A stretch of 6,622 nt of DNA from Candidatus Krumholzibacteriia bacterium (GTDB lineage: Bacteria > Krumholzibacteriota > Krumholzibacteriia > LZORAL124-64-63), in contig DAOWLV010000190.1 of NCBI GenBank assembly GCA_030643455.1, positions 1 to 6,622 on the forward strand, read 5' to 3'. The stretch's first letter is position 1. The number at the start of each line of letters is the position of its first letter. The notes under the pieces are model-generated. The model made no database searches. It was not told the DNA's origin and saw only the letters and a program-made list of their open reading frames with translations. Below are positions 4,977 to 6,622 of this stretch, in pieces. The position numbers and the translations under genes are program-made.

Positions 4977-6622
4977 ATGCGTCCCTTTCGCGCCCCAACC
5001 CACCTGATTCTGATCCTGGTTTTGCTCGGAACCCTGGTGGTTTTACCCTCCCTGGCGGCGGCCCAGGACGCTGAACTGGACACTCCACCGGAGGCCGCTC
5101 CCGTCCATCCCGGGAAAATCCTGGTTACCGAGGCGGTCCCCCTGCTTTTGCCCGCCTTCCACGACGATGAACTGGCCGGCGTCAAGATCGCCGACCTCCT
5201 GGACGAAATGTCCGCCGCCCCCGACCGGTCCTCACCAGACCGGGACCGTGAATTCGCAGGACCGGACGGATCGTCATACAGATGGCACGTAAAATCCCTG
5301 AAGGACGGGAACATCGAATTCGACCGGCCCGAGGGTGAGTCCGCTGTTCGTTATCTGGCGTTCTACATCACCACGGACCGGTGGCGGAAGGTGGCTTTTT
5401 CCGTGACCGGCGAACATCCCGTCAAGGGATCGCTGGATGGAGCCCCGCTGGTGCTGGCCAAAAAAGACGCTGACGATGAAAATCCTGGGCGTCACGAGGG
5501 AGAATTGAAACTGGCCATAGGTAAGCACCTTGTGGTGCTTCGCACGATGGCCGATCCCGAGGTCGAAGGTGACTGGATCCTCGGTGTGGTTATGACACCC
5601 GACACCGAAACAGGGGCCGAAGGGCTGGAATTTTCCGTCGATCCGAAACACCACGTGGACATTCAGACCGTTCTGAACGCTCCGCGCCTCTCCAGCGTGG
5701 CCTTGTCGCCGGACGGCGAGCTGGCGGCCATCAAACTTGGCGAATACCGCAACGGAAAGGATCGCGAGCAGTGGCTCGAGATCCGAAACACAAAAGACGG
5801 CAGCCTGGTTCATCTGTGGCGGACCGGTCAGGCGCCGGGAGCCGTGGCGTGGCACCCGGTCGGCCGGAAACTGACCTGGCAGACGAGCAACGGAGACAAG
5901 GCCACCGTCTGGCTGCACGATCTGGAAACAGGTGAAACAGTTACGGCCCTGGCCGACGTCGAGAAACTGGGCCGCTGGGCATGGGCACCGGACGGGGGCT
6001 CGCTCATCTACGAGATCAACCGCTCACCCGACGAGGACCCGCGCAAGGTCAAGCGGGTGCTGCACCCGGCCGACCGGCAGCCCTGGTGGCGTGGCCGGTC
6101 CCACCTGATGCAGGTGTTCTTGCCTGGGGGCCTGAGGCGGCGCCTCACTGCGGGGCCCGTCAGCGCGAACAGCTGGGAAGTTTCCGACGACGGCGAAAAG
6201 ATGCTGTTTTTCACCGGAGTACCCGACATCACCCAGCGGCCGTTCAGCACCACCGAACTGTGGCTGATGGATCTGGAAACCCTGGCTACCGAACTGATCC
6301 TGGACGACCCCTGGATCGGCGGCGCCACGTTCAGTCCCGATGGCAAGACCCTCTGCCTGCAGGGATCGCCCTCGGCCTTCGACGGCATGGGCCGCAACCT
6401 GCCGGACGGCGTGCAGGCCAACGATTACGGCGGACAGTTGTACATGTATGATCTGGCCGCGGGCCAGGCAGAACCGGTTTCCCTTTCCCTCACCCCGGAC
6501 ATCAACAACATCGAGTGGTCACGCGCCGACGGTTTCATCTACGCGCGCACCACCGACACCCAGTACGGAAGTGTCTTCCGGTTCAAACCCGGCGGCCAGG
6601 ACTGGGAAAGGGTCACCACGGG
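4977..6622 (+). CDS. Secreted prolyl-oligopeptidase-like (S9) peptidase, N-terminal part with beta-propeller (partial)
   Basis: The frame runs open from ATG 4977 to the right edge (548 full codons, no stop), so the 3' part is missing. Residues 1-29 are a signal peptide (basic start, LILILVLLGTLVVLP, cleavage near LAAA-Q), so the product is exported. Residues about 45-225 form a domain I cannot name, with predicted strands such as 'VRYLAFYITTD' and 'KHLVVLRTMA'. From about 235 the protein shows PD40/propeller repeats: 'LSPDG' (243-247), 'WHPVG' (292-296), 'WAPDG' (336-340), 'VSDDG' (402-406), 'FSPDG' (452-456) and 'WSRADG' (514-519). This spacing is that of the propeller that gates the active site in S9 peptidases. 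'HPADRQPWWRGRS' (363-375) is also reminiscent of that family. The alpha/beta-hydrolase domain with the Ser-Asp-His triad would lie downstream. A propeller protein without a peptidase domain (TolB-like) is the alternative. It is divergent from the lamin-tail gene. Confidence 0.75.
   Translation, partial: MRPFRAPTHLILILVLLGTLVVLPSLAAAQDAELDTPPEAAPVHPGKILVTEAVPLLLPAFHDDELAGVKIADLLDEMSAAPDRSSPDRDREFAGPDGSSYRWHVKSLKDGNIEFDRPEGESAVRYLAFYITTDRWRKVAFSVTGEHPVKGSLDGAPLVLAKKDADDENPGRHEGELKLAIGKHLVVLRTMADPEVEGDWILGVVMTPDTETGAEGLEFSVDPKHHVDIQTVLNAPRLSSVALSPDGELAAIKLGEYRNGKDREQWLEIRNTKDGSLVHLWRTGQAPGAVAWHPVGRKLTWQTSNGDKATVWLHDLETGETVTALADVEKLGRWAWAPDGGSLIYEINRSPDEDPRKVKRVLHPADRQPWWRGRSHLMQVFLPGGLRRRLTAGPVSANSWEVSDDGEKMLFFTGVPDITQRPFSTTELWLMDLETLATELILDDPWIGGATFSPDGKTLCLQGSPSAFDGMGRNLPDGVQANDYGGQLYMYDLAAGQAEPVSLSLTPDINNIEWSRADGFIYARTTDTQYGSVFRFKPGGQDWERVTT

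Noticed and set aside
5274..5918. Minus-strand open frame of 214 codons opposite the S9 peptidase
   Set aside because: The plus frame has a signal peptide, ribosome binding site and propeller repeats across the same bases; this frame has none of these.

Overview
The window reads as one stretch of a GC-rich bacterial chromosome, with no mobile elements, tRNA, rRNA or CRISPR. The 876-residue secreted protein ends in a YPNPFNP-type C-terminal domain (FlgD-Ig/T9SS-like sorting module). It is accompanied by signal-peptide-bearing S8 and S9 peptidases. Together these suggest the FCB superphylum or a related candidate phylum (Krumholzibacteriota, Eisenbacteria or Latescibacteria type). That placement is inference from domain style, not from a marker gene.

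Layout from left to right. (1) Bases 1-497, minus strand: the N-terminal part of a secreted subtilisin-like (S8) peptidase, holding signal peptide and propeptide and cut by the window edge where the catalytic domain should begin. (2) Bases 636-1097, minus: an OsmC/Ohr-family protein of the YhfA subtype. (3) Bases 1115-1990, minus: a YihY/BrkB-family inner-membrane protein, 17 bases upstream of the osmC-like gene and probably its operon partner. (4) A strong intrinsic terminator at 2044-2087 that closes the next gene. (5) Bases 2114-4744, minus: a large multidomain secreted protein with two lamin-tail domains flanking an Ig-like domain, two OB-fold-like modules and a second Ig-like domain, ending in the sorting domain. 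(6) A 232-base AT-richer divergent intergenic region. (7) Bases 4977-6622, plus: the N-terminal signal peptide, an unassigned domain and a beta-propeller of a prolyl-oligopeptidase-like (S9) peptidase, cut by the right edge before its catalytic domain.

Three of the five genes are predicted to be exported: two peptidases and one large adhesive or scaffold-like protein. The other two are a membrane protein and a small cytoplasmic thiol protein. No pathway visibly links all five. The most interesting object is the large lamin-tail/OB-fold protein. Its modules resemble the accessory parts of secreted nucleases, but I see no nuclease domain in it. A second point is that both peptidase genes have similar candidate promoters, each with a 17-base spacer and the same -10 hexamer TATCCT.
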